A DNA stretch of 7,979 bases. Source: JAFMDF01 sp039024375. GTDB lineage: Bacteria; Bacteroidota; Bacteroidia; Chitinophagales; Saprospiraceae. The position numbers and the translations under genes are program-made. Every line of letters begins with the position of its first letter. Within the stretch, counting starts at the first letter, position 1. The DNA lies in assembly GCA_039024375.1 (NCBI GenBank), contig JBCCQK010000406.1, forward strand, positions 1 through 7,979, given 5' to 3'. The notes beneath the pieces are model-generated. The model was given only the letters and a program-made list of their open reading frames with translations. It was not told the origin of the DNA and made no database searches. Shown here in pieces: positions 7,296 through 7,979 of the stretch.

Positions 7296-7298
7296 AAC

Positions 7299-7715
7299 CA
7301 TGGCTTTTCGGTGGATAATTTGAACAAGGCGAGCAAGGAACTACGGTACGATGAAACCAAGTTGTGCGAGGTGATTTGGAATGTTCGGCTGGTAGAAAAG
7401 ACCAACAAAGCAACCAAAAGCACTTACTACATGGCAGAGTTTGACTTTGAAGAAGTCGCTGCCGAGGACTTGGTGACTTTGAAAGCAGTACAGGACAACA
7501 TTCGAGAGGCACACGGTTCGATTTATCGACAAGATACCAAGGGCGCAAAGACCATTTACGCCGAGAATTGGAACGGTTTGGCAGAAGGCGAGGTAGCAGA
7601 ACTACCCGAAACGGTAGCCGAAGAAGTTGCTTCAACTACTGAAAGCGCACCTAGTGAAAAGACAGTTAAAAAAGCGAAAGCTACTAAAAAAGCAGTTGTC
7701 GAAGTAGCCACTTAA
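7299..7715 (+). CDS. Uncharacterised protein, exon 2 (C-terminal 138 residues)
   Basis: Exon 2 continues the frame of exon 1 with 'HGFSVDNLNKASKELRYDE', so the spliced junction reads 'CLFMF-HGFSVDNL'. A beta-like, charged domain follows ('LCEVIWNVRLVEKTNK', 'STYYMAEFDFEEVAAEDL', then 'KTIYAENWNGLAEGEVAEL'). The tail is long and low-complexity: acidic first, then Lys/Ala-rich ('KTVKKAKATKKAVVEVAT') to the TAA at 7713-7715. Such tails are usually disordered and may contact nucleic acid or partners. Read alone, this exon could begin only at a weak GTG (7311), so it is far better explained as the 3' half of the split gene. The other two frames close within the first bases of the exon. I do not recognise the family. 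Confidence 0.75.
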   Translation, partial: HGFSVDNLNKASKELRYDETKLCEVIWNVRLVEKTNKATKSTYYMAEFDFEEVAAEDLVTLKAVQDNIREAHGSIYRQDTKGAKTIYAENWNGLAEGEVAELPETVAEEVASTTESAPSEKTVKKAKATKKAVVEVAT

Positions 7716-7735
7716 TTATCTAATTTATTCATCAA

Positions 7736-7766
7736 AGCAGGGGAGAGGGACAACTTTTTCCCTGCT
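7736..7766. promoter_or_regulatory. Strong intergenic hairpin between the split gene and the DUF6876-like gene
   Basis: AGCAGGGGAGAG (7736-7747) pairs with CTTTTTCCCTGCT (7-bp perfect AGCAGGG/CCCTGCT at 7736-7742 and 7760-7766, then mixed A-U and G-U pairs inward). The plus strand continues with AAAAC rather than a T-tract, so it is not a classical terminator in the direction of the genes; on the minus strand a TTTT follows the stem. It ends 15 bases before the next ATG, so a role in mRNA stability, partial termination or translation control is possible. Confidence 0.55.
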
Positions 7767-7781
7767 AAAACAACATTAACT

Positions 7782-7979
7782 ATGCAGCAAGCTACCGAAC
7801 TACTTACCAATTTAGCGCAGTTTACGGGGACTAGCCAATATTACTTTCACCCACTTTTTAAAAAGTACCGCTATACTGATGGGGTCAGATATTTAGCACA
7901 AAAGGCAGAATGTTATTGGTTGCTAGAATTTATTTTTGGTCATCAATCCAATGCTAAAATTAGTAATACGCCCTTTCAA
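7782..7979 (+). CDS. DUF6876 family protein, 5' part (runs off the window)
   Basis: The frame is open from ATG 7782 to the window end (66 codons seen). The text 'LAQFTGTSQYYFHPLFKKYR', 'YTDGVRYLAQKAECYWLLEF' matches what I know of DUF6876: a leading helix, 'FTG(S/T)..YY.H' and 'TDGV.YLA..A..YWL'. These small proteins are commonly found on accessory elements of Bacteroidota and cyanobacteria and have no established function. It lies 66 bp downstream of the split gene on the same strand, behind a hairpin, and probably belongs to the same operon. Its leader CTAAAACAACATTAACT resembles the one before the split gene. Family assignment is by memory of the motif pattern. Confidence 0.8.
   Translation, partial: MQQATELLTNLAQFTGTSQYYFHPLFKKYRYTDGVRYLAQKAECYWLLEFIFGHQSNAKISNTPFQ

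Larger units (their letters stand above)
4627..7298 (+). mobile_element. Complete group II intron (2672 nt) inserted in sense in a coding gene
   Basis: The 5' end is GTGCG, the bacterial group II consensus start. IBS1 ATGTTT (4621-4626) pairs perfectly with EBS1 AAACAT (5062-5067), and IBS2 TGCCTC (4612-4617) pairs with GAGGCA (4877-4882), fixing the 5' junction. The 3' end is fixed by domain V (7207-7240), a long domain VI hairpin (7245-7295) with an unpaired A at 7292, and the terminal AAC (7296-7298). The branch A is therefore the seventh base from the end, and the intron ends in AY as expected. Removing 4627-7298 joins TTT to CAT in frame. The intron encodes its own reverse transcriptase/maturase. 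All parts needed for self-splicing and retrohoming seem present, so it is probably active or only recently inactive. The structural class is not assigned here. Confidence 0.93.

Noticed and set aside
7311..7715. Independent gene starting at GTG 7311
   Set aside because: Splicing of the intron joins this frame to exon 1 at 7299, including the residues 'HGFS' before the GTG.

Overview
The window looks like chromosomal or mobile-element DNA of a Bacteroidota bacterium. It is AT-rich, and it carries a DUF5686/CarboxypepD_reg-like outer-membrane protein relic, a Bacteroidota-style Crp/Fnr regulator, a secreted Cys/Gly/Asn-rich fragment of a kind I associate with Saprospiria-like genomes, and a DUF6876-type protein. 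The phylum is well supported; anything finer is inference.

Left part (1-1529): a Crp/Fnr-type regulator that looks shortened at its N-terminus, followed 66 bp later on the same strand by a membrane fatty-acid hydroxylase/sterol-desaturase family protein with a full set of histidine boxes. A non-coding stretch of about 370 bp follows; it holds one perfect 12-bp inverted repeat and a start-less micro-frame.

Middle part (1902-4200) is a gene graveyard. A DUF5686 gene has lost an internal segment with a frame change near 2280, has acquired in-frame TGA (2923) and TAA (3136) codons, and has lost its C-terminus near 3732. Exactly there an antiparallel fragment of a secreted protein begins. Two tight inverted repeats (4143-4200) mark the other edge of that fragment.

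Right part (4311-7979): an uncharacterised 235-residue protein is encoded in two exons (4336-4626 and 7299-7715), split by a complete group II intron (4627-7298). The intron can be delimited to the base. IBS1/EBS1 and IBS2/EBS2 pairings fix the 5' end. A classical domain V and an unusually long domain VI hairpin with a bulged A seven bases from the end fix the 3' end. The exons then join in frame. The intron encodes a 641-aa reverse transcriptase/maturase with an intact YADD motif and an HNH endonuclease domain, so it looks competent for splicing and mobility. Downstream, a strong hairpin precedes a DUF6876-like gene that runs off the window. The split gene and the DUF6876 gene probably belong to one accessory (plasmid/ICE/phage-like) module.

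I see no CRISPR array, tRNA or rRNA. The best candidate for something worth following up is the intact intron inside an unknown accessory gene, next to a decayed mosaic region.
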